Source: Tethya wilhelma
Taxonomy: Eukaryota > Porifera > Demospongiae > Tethyida > Tethyidae
Assembly (NCBI GenBank): GCA_964030475.1
Contig: CAXIPT010000001.1
Coordinates: 6,396,166 to 6,460,165, forward strand
DNA: 64,000 nt
Reading direction: 5' to 3'
The notes under the pieces are model-generated. The model saw only the letters and a program-made list of their open reading frames with translations, was not told the DNA's origin and ran no database searches. Below, one piece after another: positions 22,849 to 34,568 of this stretch (its first letter is position 1; the number at the start of each line of letters is the position of its first letter). The position numbers and the translations under genes are program-made.

Positions 22849-25530
22849 TGTAGAAGGTACATACTGTACTGCCTATATCATGGCATACCCTAAACTGATT
22901 GTTGTTAATTGCTGACCTTATTTTTTTTTTTGGAATGCTATATATAATGAAGGCACCAAGGTGCACAACCCTTCAAGTGGTGCATAATATGCATGTAGAA
23001 TTCCAAGTACTTAGTGTGATTGTATGTGCTGTATGTAATTAGTGTATGAAGTTAAAATGTTATGCATTGCTGTGTTTATGTGTTTGTACATTTATCATTC
23101 ATGAAATAGTAAGATATGAACTCGCTCAGGCACGCCCCTCATGCTCGCCCTCCAATATCGATTTACGCTATATGACTCGCTCAGGCTCGCCCCTGATGCT
23201 CGCTCTCCAAAATGTCCTTATGGGTGTGGCCTCGAAGCTTAGCGCTCGAACAGGCTGAAAGCTTCATATCTCAGTAATTACAAACTTTTCGTTCCGGAAT
23301 TCCCAGGCCTTCTGCGCTGCGTGCTGCTAATATTAATTTATTAAATTGACGATCTTTACCATTTTCGTAAATTTTTTAAGCGTGCTTAAATCTGGTAAGG
23401 ATCGTCAACGTAATTAATCAACAATAGTAGCACGCGCGCAGGGGGCCTGGGCATGGGGACGAGGCTAAGAATTCTTTGTGTAATTCTTTTAGATAATCTC
23501 GATTATTTTACCTTGGTATGCCGCTTTTGAAGACTGGAGCTGTTGTTCTTGAGATATAGTTGGAACACACACACACACACGTACACGTACACACACACAC
23601 ACACACACACACAGACAAAACGACTACCGTAACCTAGGCCCTAGGTGCGCATGCGCACCAAGGATTATAAAAGCATCGCTGGTGCACAAGCCTTGGCACA
23701 CTCAACTAGCTAGTCACACTTAATACATGCATACACTGTGTAAAGAGTATTTCATACTTATATGTATAGCGAATGGTGAAATCAAGAATACTAAATTATA
23801 CTGCCAGGGCTACCATTCAGTATATTAATACCTGAGACGGTTACCGTGGCTCAGTGCCTCTGTGATGAAACACAGTGAGTACGAGACACAGACTGAATGC
23901 TTATCAAGTTCAGGCATAGACTGGCTTAGGTAGTCTACCTTAGGTCCTAGACTTTGTAATATGCTCAGTAGGTAGCTGACAACATGCAGCTATAATCAGT
24001 GCATCATAGATGATCTAGCTCGTGGCCACACAGAAAAATCTATGCATACCTCTATGCTTACATAGAAATCAGGCCAACTCTTGTCTGTCTTATCAAGCAC
24101 CACTGACCAAGAGCAACAGCAGCCACGCAGCTAAGCTGAGCTGTTTCCATCCAACACGAATTCTAAACAAGTACAAAAAACATCAGTTAGAAATGTAATT
24201 TTTTTTGAGTTTTTATGCATTAGAAATGTAATGCAAACATACTGAGGAATGGCCAAATCATAAAAAAGTGAGCAAACAAGATAGGATGATCAAGGGTCAA
24301 GGCTTTTCGTCTTGTATAGATGAGCCTGACACAGAAACAGATGCCAAAAGCGAATAAAGACCAACATATCAAGTTTATTCATTCAAGAATTAGCATCTAT
24401 AAATGTACAGTCTTCGGGAAAAGCCGTGACATAACAGAAGAAGAAGAAGATAGAGAAAACTGGAGGTTTGGCATATTTAGTTTGGTACTTTAGCGATGGC
24501 TTTAGGCCATGTTTTTGGGCTCATTAGAACTTGAAGAGAATGAGCTAAATAGTAGCTCTATAAGCCTTATATTGCCAAGCACTCAGTTTTTGCGGAGTTA
24601 TTGCCATGAATATTTGTATTGCGCTAATGGGCCATCCGTGCCATTCTTAACATACCCAGTAGGTACTATAACTGTACTGGGAACAACGCACACTGCACCA
24701 GATCAATGGGCGTGACCTCGAAGCTGAGTTTTTATACAATAATAATTTGTTATGACAAAATATTACTTATACGTCCTTTTCGACTCGTTTGCTGGCGAAA
24801 ACGCAGCAAACAAAATCTAGGCAGCTTTGAAACTCTCGATATAAAATACTGTACTTTTTATTTAGCCATTTTGATGTAGGTAAAGGTAGGGTGTGCAACA
24901 TGAAAAATCAACATTCGACTCTTGAACAACTAATTCATGCAATATGTACAGTAGGTTGAAGCTTAAATTAGCGCACCTTCAAACTCCGTTGTCTCCTATC
25001 AACAAATGACTTCTGAATTCTTGGTACTAACTACTTTCAACAGAATCAGCCAGATGGTTACCAATAACAGAGGCTTGTTTCAACTCTATCAGAGAATTGG
25101 TAAGGCCCTCCTCTAACTAACGCAACATGGAGGGATTCGCTTCTCTCTTGCATGCAAGCAAAAATGGCAAATAATTGCGATTTTAGCGGTAAAAAATGCG
25201 TAAATTTTGCTGACAATGCAATATGAAACTTATGGTTTTCTTTCACTGTAGCGACAGAGATCAGGAATCGAAAGTGCGCTAGTTTAAGTACCAACTTACT
25301 CTACATGTTGCATGTATTAAAGGTGCTATTGCACGGAAGTTGTACGCGTAGTAATTTACACCGCGTAGTGAAGCCATAATGTGCGTAGAACAATATGCGT
25401 GTATAACAATGTGCGACCACGTGCAGTTCGAATTTGAACGCTTACAAGACATGATGAGCAGTAGAAGCACACCAAGAGAAGGAACGGGGAAGAAAGAAGC
25501 TAGATGAGTGTAAGTCTAAGCGTATAAGTA
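22849..25530. other. intergenic region with repeats downstream of gene C
   Basis: No gene is recognised. It contains an inverted-repeat element at 23297-23475, a (CA)n tract at 23568-23612, and scattered pieces of the repeat also seen at 1-373 (24890-24940, 25318-25340). Open frames here (for example 24509-24715) lack family features. Confidence 0.5.
23297..23475. mobile_element. inverted-repeat element with long arms
   Basis: ATTCCCAGGCCTTCTGCGC at the left pairs imperfectly with GCGCAGGGGGCCTGGGCAT at the right. GACGATCTTTACCA pairs with TGGTAAGGATCGTC inside, and the right flank reads GGGGACGAGGCTAAG. About 180 bp, noncoding. The ends resemble the CCTCGTNCCCAG hairpin family elsewhere in the window. 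Confidence 0.65.
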
Positions 25531-25531
25531 T
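25531..25531. other. single-N contig join
   Basis: Left of this N is intergenic sequence. Right of it the sequence starts in the middle of the PDZ/linker exon of gene C on the minus strand. The overlap with 19531-20434 shows the true continuation lies there. Confidence 0.8.
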
Positions 25532-26434
25532 NTGACAGGGTAAGGTGTCATAGGGGGGCGGTCTCCATCTTTGAGGGGATGGATATAACGAACGATGAGT
25601 TGAGCCTCCATTGCCTTTGATGTCTGAAAGATCTTTGTTACATCACTAATGTTCATTCCATCGAGGAAGACTCCATTTATGGACTGGATATGAGTGTATA
25701 TTTACCCAGCGTTTCCTGAATGCCTTGGATGCAATCCTGATTAAAGGATTCAATAACCACAATTCTTGGAAATTGAGAGTTGGGAGAAACCTAAACAAAA
25801 TGCACACACCAAGTATGTTTTTTTTTAATTATGTACAAGGAATGTGGCTCCCTTCACTTGCCATACTCCTTGCATATAATAAATTTATTTATTAAGTTTG
25901 CTGAGATGCATAATATAAGTATAGTAATTCAGTTAATGGCATGCTGCAATTTGCATAATTACATGGTATCACAGATGGACAATAATGCATTATAATAATT
26001 ATGATTATACTGATTTCCACAATTTTTGCAATCAGCTAGCTAGCAAAAATGATTCAAACAATCTTCTATAGTATATAATCTGTATAATAGTTGGCGGTGG
26101 ATTAAAGTATACAATGCAGGCAAGCAACTTAGAAGGTTACCATTAGATTCCAAGGCTTAAGGAATAAAAAATGTCACATGCCAAACTCATTATCTGCTTA
26201 GCTGTGTTTCGTGCATGTACGGGAACAGAGAAGCAGATTCTAAGAAGCGAAAGTTCTCCCCTTGACAGATTGGTTCAAGTAGTATGGCTGACTGTTTTGA
26301 GATCACTGACAATTAAGGCTTATGAGTGGCAACCGTATCCGACAAAAAGGGTGATAGTTGTATATAGTGACTATAATAGCAGGCTAGCACTATGTAAGCT
26401 AGCCCTCTATAGGCACACTTTCATATTCTCCAGT

Positions 26435-26435
<1 letters not shown>

Positions 26436-26484
<49 letters not shown>
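26436..26484. repeat. (CA)n microsatellite in gene C intron
   Basis: A CA tract follows CAGTC at 26431. In the overlapping contig the equivalent point is where the TG tract and N gap occur (19497-19530). Confidence 0.9.
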
Positions 26485-26487
<3 letters not shown>

Positions 26488-27375
26488 TTATAGTTGCATG
26501 ACCCTTATTGCATCGAGTGTCCCCCACTTAAGGGTATACAACTAGTTTGTTTGCCATTGCCCCCCTGTGACCCCTAGCTACTCTATTGTCACCTCCACCC
26601 ATCCAGTAACTGCCAATTAGCCTATAAAAACTTTGGTTGCTAGGCAATGGCAAATACACACACACACGGATATAACTTTGCTTATAATTGAACGAGCATG
26701 AGCGAGCCCTTCATAAATGATGTAGTGAGATTCTTGCTTGCTTGGGTGGTCAGTTAATTCATGGTCATGCAACTATACTTAACAAATTATTGAAGTAAAT
26801 ATAATTGTGTCCATGCGCACGCTGCAAGGGCACACAAATATCCAAAAATATCTGGGATCCTGAAATGCTGACTATGTGCAAGCTAGCCTCATACCCAGGC
26901 CACTCCCTAGTTGTTAGCCTTACACGCTAAGAATTATAGCACGAAACATTAAAAAGAGGGAGTGGTCTGGGTACAATATTGCCATGGCTATGTGCAAGCA
27001 TAGATGATCCTATGGACTATGGTACTACTATATATTATCTACGATGTAAGAAGGCCTATACCACGACTATATATACTTGCTTTTTGTATAGTAGTACTCT
27101 GGAGAGAATTGTACATGAAGTTGTCAGTCTTGATAATTATATAGAATGATAAAGTATGAATGCATAAGCAAGAGAGTAGAAGTGAAGAGCTTCGATGGCA
27201 GTGTCGACAAAGAGAACAGCAGAACGAACTGAGAGAGCAAAGACAGGTCTCAGTGCTTTCCCAGAGTCTCCACTGATCAACCAGCATGGTAGCCTTGGGT
27301 GTTTCAACACAAAATTGAATTATTGAATTATGATAATTTTCACATCCTGAGGAAGGTTGTGGTAGCTTGTAAATC

Positions 27376-27547
27376 GACAATACTGTATATAGTGGGAAAT
27401 TTTTTGTATGGTGCAAATTTTCGTATTTTTTTGTATACCTTATTATACGAAATTAAAACTATGAAAATTCAACTTCCGCATTATATGCAATATGAGCCCG
27501 TGCCACGTATACAAAATTTTGAACTTTGAAAATTTCCCACCTATATG
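27376..27547. mobile_element. MITE-like inverted-repeat element
   Basis: TATAGTGGGAAATTTT at the left is mirrored by AAAATTTCCCACCTATA at the right, about 170 bp apart. Inner TATACGAAATTAA-type stretches pair weakly. Noncoding. Confidence 0.6.
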
Positions 27548-28352
27548 ATTGTCATGCACTGCAGAGATATCTTCTACTTTCAAGGACTAGGATCCATGTT
27601 ATACAATTTGTTAGAAGATGAGTATATAGCTTTTATTTTCTTGTTCTAGCATGCACATGCACTGATGGGTGCTAGAGTTGGCTGAAAGAGGTTTCGAAAT
27701 CACTCTAACTTTTCTCGAGCTTTCAGTCTGCACTTGATTCTAGCACCTGAGATGCAGACTGTACCTTTGTATAGCTGGTTTAGTTTGGCGAGAATTAAAT
27801 TTGGCAAAAGGGAGCTCAATCTCTGTTATTATTAACTATAATTATTATTGTAACAGTTGTCATTATTAAATTATACCTATACTTTATTAATTTTTTTGTT
27901 TGTTTGTCTATGGCTCCTCTTGTTGGAGTTTAAATTATAATTAGTATAGTAGCTTTGCGTATATGCCTTCTTTTTGTTTCTCTTTTACTAAAGTATAGAT
28001 TTGACAAAGCTTTTCAAGTCATGAAGCTAAGCAACAATCAAACTAACTGTGCTGAAAGCCTTCTTGCATTCAATAGTGAAGATTCTAGCAGTGTAAAAAA
28101 ATACAGGAGGGGCCATGATATCACCATGCAACTAAGCTTTTTCAGCCAGCAACTATAAGCTTTAGAGAAAACGTCATTCTAAACCCTTCTATTGGGATTG
28201 CACTAGTGCGTATTCAAATATTCATATTCAGGCAATAAATTTTGCCGGATTTAACTTTGGTGATTTGGAGAAATTTACCAATTTTGCCAAAATAAAATTC
28301 TCACAAAAGTTTCCGACTATATGGTAACAAGAGTTTACTATTATACAAGTTG

Positions 28353-28680
28353 TATAGGAATGGGCAGTGCGGTAAAATGTATTGGAACAATTAAAGCATG
28401 TCTCAATTTCGGCACATGACTATAATTACTTTGATCCCTCATATGAATCCTCAGTGTCGTAAATGCAATGATCTGTACAATAGTACCATAGCATATTGGT
28501 TGCATTCGTTCAAATTCCTACTAATCAGTTGGCTAAGCAGTGGAGTAAACTATAACAGACAGGCAACTTAAACTGGATTGCCAGCCAAGAGTTGCATGGG
28601 CATAAAAAATGAAGTAGTCATGTGCCGACATTGAGACATGCCTTGTTCCAATACATTTTACTGCACTGCCCATTCCTACT
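28353..28680. mobile_element. MITE-like element with about 70-bp inverted ends
   Basis: TAGGAATGGGCAGTGCGGTA at the left is mirrored by TACTGCACTGCCCATTCCTA-like bases at the right. GGAACAATTAAAGCATGTCT pairs with AGACATGCCTTGTTCC inside. About 325 bp. A single end of the same family occurs at window position 8-35, and CCCATTCCTACT recurs at 29390. Confidence 0.7.
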
Positions 28681-31491
28681 TGTTCATTCACTTTTTTTTA
28701 ACACTACAGTATGGAAACTATCAGAGACTGGTTAAATAGTCCCTACAAAAAGCTTGAGTACCAGCTACATGCATGCACTTCATTATGCTGGAGGAGGCTA
28801 ATGCGCATGTGCATAATGGACTTTGAATTCTACCTATACAAAAATGGCTGCATTGTAGTACATGAAATTATACACTAAGTTTCAAATTAAGCTTTCTGGC
28901 TTTTGTTTAGTATCAAGGAATGTGTTTGTGCTGTCAAAGTTGGCTCAACACATTCTGGTTCTCTAGAAATCCTTTTCAAGTAAGTCAGTTAGGAAGTACG
29001 TAAGTAAGTATAAGTATACGTTTAATTACCAGAGTTTTAAAATGCCTAGATTTGTTTGCTATATAGCTTTTAGGCACCAAACGAGTATAAAAGGACGTAG
29101 TTCGGATGAAGTCAAGTTGCACTGTACAGTTAAAGCTGGCTGAATGCCTTTTGTTTGTCTGGAAATTGCATTCAAGTTTGTCAGTTAGGAAGGAAGAAGA
29201 AAACAAAATTGCCGGGCTTCCCGCCAGCACTCTCTCCAGAGTGCTCTAGAAAGTTTCCTGAGTTTTGTTGATGCATGTAGTTAGAAAACTATCCGAGGGA
29301 GGCTTTTATCCATGTTTCAAAGCTTAGCTATTATTCTCTGAAAGTTTATGAGCATAAACAATTTGTATTGTGTCTATGGGACAATCGGCCCATTCCTACT
29401 ATATGTACTACCGTATGTATGATGATAGTGCACTAACCTCTTTAGTCATGATAGAAAGTTCAGGAGATTTATGACCTCCATCCTTGATAACCACTAGTTT
29501 GGGATTTTCACTCCATTGCACATTTTCGATAGGATAGATCACAGGGCAAGTACCTAAAATTAATAATAACCACATGACATAATATAATGTAGTAAATGCA
29601 TCCATGGAATTCTTTCATTTCAACAGCAACATACCAGAGAAAGAGCCATGGCGCGATTGGCTGTTGTTTTGGGTGTCATGCTGTCCAAGTGAAGGAACTT
29701 GCTCAGATAGTGGTCGTCCATAGCTCTGCCTCCTGGAGACAGTGGGGTGTTCTTGGTAGTCACCACCACGACTTGTCCTACTCTTTGGCCTTCTCTTGTC
29801 GGATCAAAGAATTTCTCTTCAGGGCTAGGGCTGGAGCCCTTCACACTGCTGAAGGGAGGGAGACCAATAAAAATGTAGTAGTCAACTGCTGCAGCACATG
29901 CTTCACGAAACCAATGTGACAAGTCTTTCGTCATGTCCAATGCTTGGACCATGCAGAGTCCTCCAAACAGCAACTTACTAAAATAATTTGTAATTTTTGT
30001 TGCTAATGAATGGTCAACGGTGGAAAAGTAAATTACTCCAATTTTCTTAAATTGTTGTTTAAGAGTTTTGCTCAGTTTGTTTAGTTGCTCATCAGTAGTA
30101 AAATCATCAGATTCTGTTGCTACCATCTCAGGAATTTGAAGAGGTACAGTAGGCAAGTTTTGTGGCCTGACATTTGGTTGAACAATTGGTAAAGCGTCTT
30201 GTGCTTGCAAAGGAGTGTGAAGTAAGACACCTGATTGAAGATTAATTGGAACCTTGACAGAACTTGAATCCAATGTACTGCTAACTGATAAATCTGAATA
30301 ACTCTCTAAGTATTCACATAATGAGTCACTATCTCCAAAAATTGAAAGAGGAATAATGTTGTCCTTTCCAGATACATCTTGATGAGGAAATGCAAAATCT
30401 CCAAGAATAAGACGAAGAGAATGATGAACAGAAGCTGCATTATTTCTCTTTTCTTTATCTTTGTGGAGGCAACTAGCTATGTCCTTATTCAGTGGATGAT
30501 TACAGGAAATTCTCTTCCAAAGATCAACCCGCTCTCTTGCTGATCCAATGTGGTGAATATTCAGTGCTATCTGAATCATAACGACACCAAACATGTACAC
30601 ATCTAGGCTTGAATCATAGTCAGAAGTGGATGCTTCTGGTGGCATGTAACCTTCTCGATGTCCAATTGCTGTTAGACTCTCTGTGTTTGAAGTGCAATCT
30701 ATGATTCTTGACATTCCAAAATCACCTACTTTAGCGACTGGTATAGGATCTGAGAGTCGAAGGAGAATATTGTCACTACAAAGGTCTCTGTGTACAATGT
30801 TTCTCTGAGGATCATGAAGATAAGCTAGAGCCGAAGCAATATCACAGGAAAGACTGACTTGGGTTTTCAAGGGAAGATCAGTAGTTGACTGTTTCAGGTA
30901 TTGTGTTAAGCTGCAATCAAGCAGTTCTAGTACTAAAACAGGAGTATTAGTCTCTGGATGTATACGACTGGCTATGTGATGGACAACGTTAGCATGGTCA
31001 AACTGTTCCAAAAAAGCGCACTCCGTCTTGAATCTTCCCTGGGCTTCGCCATCCATTACCAATTGTGAAAACACTTTGACAGCACAATGATTCCCATTTA
31101 AATTGCCAAGAAAAACAGAACCAAAAGCTCCACGTCCAAGAAACTTATTCCTGAAGATGGCAATGTCACATATCATTTGTGTGGGGCCAGGTTCATGAAA
31201 CCTGTATAAACAATAGCTAGTAATTTTATTCATAGTCTGTCTGAGCTGATGATTTTTAATTACTGAATGCTGTGTTGGTGTATCAACTATATAGTGTGTA
31301 GGGGTGGTCACTCCAATTATAATGAACTTGATTGACTACATAAATTATGGTCAACTTATATAGTGAGAAAACTAAAGTCCATCTGGTTTGAAAATGCCGC
31401 CGGAAGTGAAATAATGAGATTCATGCCATACTTTTTATGGGGCAAAATAGCTAACTTTTGACTGGTAAGGTGTAGGAAGCTGGAAAAGGGT

Positions 31492-32451
31492 AATTCCAGG
31501 CCAAGTCAACACAAAAAAATGAGCACCCTCACGGAATTCAACGAAACTTGAGGTACACATACCTTACCACAAGTTATTATTCCAGACCTGATTTGGGTGT
31601 CATATGTTGCATGGCTTCTGACTTATAAGCCTCTGAAATTTGCCGTTTTTGATCATTTCTTGCCGCTTAATAGCAAATAACTTTTTTTCTGATTGTTTTC
31701 AGCTACTGAGACTGGTACCATTGTACTCGGCATAAAATTTCGCTTCAAATGATATACTTGAAGTGGGTGGTCATTCGGTAGCAGGTTAAAGGTCGTCTTT
31801 TAAAGGCGTTACTAAAAAAAGACGTCTTTTTTTCCCGCAATTTTTTTACAATGTTATCTGCAAAAATTGTTCCTTATTATGTACAAGTTTGGTAATGGGA
31901 TCTAAATGGGATCAGAAGATACAGGACTAAACATACACTTTTGTTCAAAATCCATGAAAGAAAAATACTTATAAATTAAAATACTATACTCAGGCATACG
32001 TTTTGACCTGTATCTCCTGATCCCATTTAGATCCCATCACCAAACTTATACAAAATAAAGGACGATTTTTGTAGATTACATTGAGTGAAAATCACGCAAA
32101 AAAAAGACGTCTTTTTTTAGTAACGCTCAATTATAGATTTAAAAAATAACCTTTGACCTGCTAGCGAGTGACCATCAACTTCAAGTATATCATCTGAAGC
32201 AAAATTTCATGCCGAGTACAATGGTATCAGTCTTGGCAGCTAAAAACAATCAGAGCATTAGTTATTTGCTAATAAATGGTGAAATGTCATCAAAAAATGG
32301 CAAATTTCGGACGCTTATAAGTCAGAAGCCATGTAACATATGACACCTAAATCAGGTGTGGGATAATAACTTGTGATAAGGTATGTGTACCTCAAGTTTC
32401 GTTGAATTCCGTGAGGGTGCTCATTTTTTTGTGTTGACTTGGCCTGGAATT
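31492..32451. mobile_element. 960-bp near-perfect palindrome (foldback element) in gene C intron 1
   Basis: AATTCCAGGCCAAGTCAACA at the left is the reverse complement of TGTTGACTTGGCCTGGAATT at the right. The complementarity continues almost to the centre: ACTAAAAAAAGACGTC versus GACGTCTTTTTTTAGT, and GGGATCTAAATGGGATCA versus TGATCCCATTTAGATCCC. The unpaired centre is only about 70-90 bases near 31930-32005. No coding frame of length is present. It is consistent with a foldback transposon or the remnant of one. Confidence 0.85.
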
Positions 32452-33412
32452 GCCCAAAAGCAACTAAAAGAACGGGGAGAACAAGCGCTTTCCAATGGTG
32501 CTTGAAATTTTGAAATCGGTTGGATAATAAGAAAGTTATTCAATTTAGACTCAGCGAGTCTCTGCTTTTCTGCAAAAATGGGGAAGCTCTCCATTCCTGT
32601 ATGCCATGCACAAAGTAATAATTAAGAGTAGCATGCACAATTCTGGCCATAGCAGCTTCAAACAGTAAACAGAAGCTAATAATTAAATTGGTTATAGATA
32701 TGTATGATTTCAAAACTTTCTCACTCTCATTGTAGCTGCCCATATCTAGCAAAAATGGGGCATCGGGCATCAATTATCAACTGGTTGACTGGTACCAAGC
32801 TGACAAGACTGCATTAGTGTCCTTCTTGATACTAGAATGCAAAAGTTTCTGGACTATACCAAATGTGGGACCACATAATAGTAGACATAAGGCTTGCAAG
32901 TTGCAACTGCATGAATAAATCTACCACTCATTACATAATAATTATGGGTTTGCTGCATTGATTTGAATTTGAACCATTGCAATGCCACTGATCTCTGGTA
33001 TTCTACGCACAACTACAGTATATGGAAGAAGAACACTGAAGCCAAAACATCATCCGGCCTAACATATTTGCATGGATGCCATATATAGAGGAGGCTGTTA
33101 CCTCCAAGATTCAGTTTCCCTAGGGCCTGGTGCAACAGCTAGCACTAGACCTAGGAGACACAGATTTAAGGAAAAAGAAAAGAGAATACAAACTCTGTTT
33201 GTTCAGCTGCATGGAGCCATTTTGATCGATCACCATCCGAGCCTTGGTCAATCGGAGGCAATCAAGCATCTGACTGGACATTTTACTTGCATATCTGTGC
33301 ATAACTATGTTACTTTTTTTTGCTTTATGACTGATTTTGATATGCTATTAATGGTAAACTGAGTTGATTTGGTAAGAGTTGATGTATTGAACTTGTGGAA
33401 AGTTGTACTGGT

Positions 33413-33462
33413 AGAAGATGATCACGTGCACGTCAGTGGGAGTTGCACGTTGATCATCTTAT
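33413..33462. repeat. short hairpin
   Basis: AGAAGATGATCACGTGCAC pairs with GTTGCACGTTGATCATCTT around a short loop, followed by a (TA)n run. It lies in gene C intron 1. Confidence 0.6.
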
Positions 33463-34568
33463 ATATATATATAAGCTTACGTGCATGCGTGTGCTGCCAC
33501 CAGGAACAGGGCCTGTCAGTGTGAAGGTTCATGGAACTCCAACAGAGTTTGTAGAGTCTACTATTTTACTTAGACTTGTTCTACCCAGAAGTATCTTATA
33601 ACAGAGTCTACAAAGCAGCCTGTGGCTAGTGAGAACTTCTTTCTTACTCAGACCGAAATTTTCAGGGTAGAGCCAAATTTTTCGGTGATTCACGAAAATT
33701 TTGGTCCGCCCGGACCAGAATTTTCGCCGGACCAAAATTTCCATGACAGGACCAGTTATACCAACATCAGTGGTCTGGAGAAGGAAGGGGGGAGACCATG
33801 GTTACTGCCACAACCAGTACAAGGGCTATGGCTAGAGATAGCAGAGCTGAAATTAGCAAAAAAAAAATGGGGTTAGGCCTAGGGGGACCATCCATGCATG
33901 GCTGATGGTCATGAAGTGCAGGGGTACAAATGAGGGGAAACTAAACATTTCTTGAGAGGTGTACCAGTATCATACTGGATAGGATATTCCCAGGCTCTGG
34001 GTAAAATCTCCTCCACCAGAGGATCTGGTCTAACATTATCCCCCCCCCCTTCCCTGGGGATTCAAGTTTGCTCTATGACTGGGACACCACTCATAGCACT
34101 GGAGCTCCGGGTGTATGGGAGGTCTTAAACTTTTCAACTGTTGAAGAATAGAGAATATACTGTATCTTAGTATGGCTAGGGCAGCTGGCTCAATGCTATG
34201 CAGTACAAACAATAGAGAGTAATATAGCAGGGCTAGGGCTAGGGCTGTTATCTGTGTACAAACTTACTCTTTGATTCGGCTGCTGAGTAAATTCCCCATA
34301 ATTTTCAGGCTTCCTACATCGATAAATTATACAGCTCTAGATCTGCTTGCTTATCTGGACGATGTCTCACATCTGCTGAATGTGCAAGTCAGCCTCGTGT
34401 TCTGATTGCCATATTTATAATTGCTGTGTCATGTCAGCAGCAAAATGCATTTGGCAACAACAAAAAGTGTGCATGACCCTCCTCCTTATATTTCAAGGAG
34501 GGAGGGGCCTGAAAGGACCATTGCGCCGCACGATCATTACCGGGTAAAAAACAAAAAAAAAACTTGGG

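Larger units (their letters stand above)
26485..29437. other. intron of gene C between the two PDZ exons
   Basis: About 3 kb without recognisable exons. It contains inverted-repeat elements at 27376-27547 and 28353-28680. There is also a partial CCTCATACCCAG/CTGGGTAC foldback at about 26885-26985. The frame at 27955-28158 has no recognisable similarity. Confidence 0.5.
25532..34299 (-). pseudogene. gene C 5-prime half: myristoylated-type kinase, TIR/SEFIR-like, PDZ start
   Basis: Exon 1 is 34268-34299 (start MGNLLSSRIK), exon 2 29635-31201, exon 3 29438-29553, exon 4 from 25790 to the contig end at 25532. The N-terminus fits the N-myristoylation pattern MGxxxS. The kinase has GRGAFGSV (residues 33-40), K53, HRDLCSDN (148-155), D171-F-G and PPEAS, so it looks active; it resembles the TKL/IRAK-like group. 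After a linker comes the TIR/SEFIR-like domain (about 390-530: KKIGVIYFS, VDYYIFIGLPPF, GQVVVVTTKN). Exon 2 ends one base short relative to gene A (CTTTCTCTG versus CTCTTTGCAG before GTATGT). Splicing to the PDZ exon is therefore out of phase and hits TGA within five codons. Either this is a decayed gene, or it encodes a short kinase plus TIR/SEFIR-like protein of about 537 residues, or the base is a sequencing error. Confidence 0.78.

Noticed and set aside
24509..24715. 68-codon frame in the intergenic repeat region
   Set aside because: No similarity, no splice context, surrounded by repeats.
34222..34241. GGGCTAGGGCTAGGGCT as a telomere-like repeat
   Set aside because: Only three units, unit is GGGCTA not TTAGGG, and it lies inside gene C intron 1.
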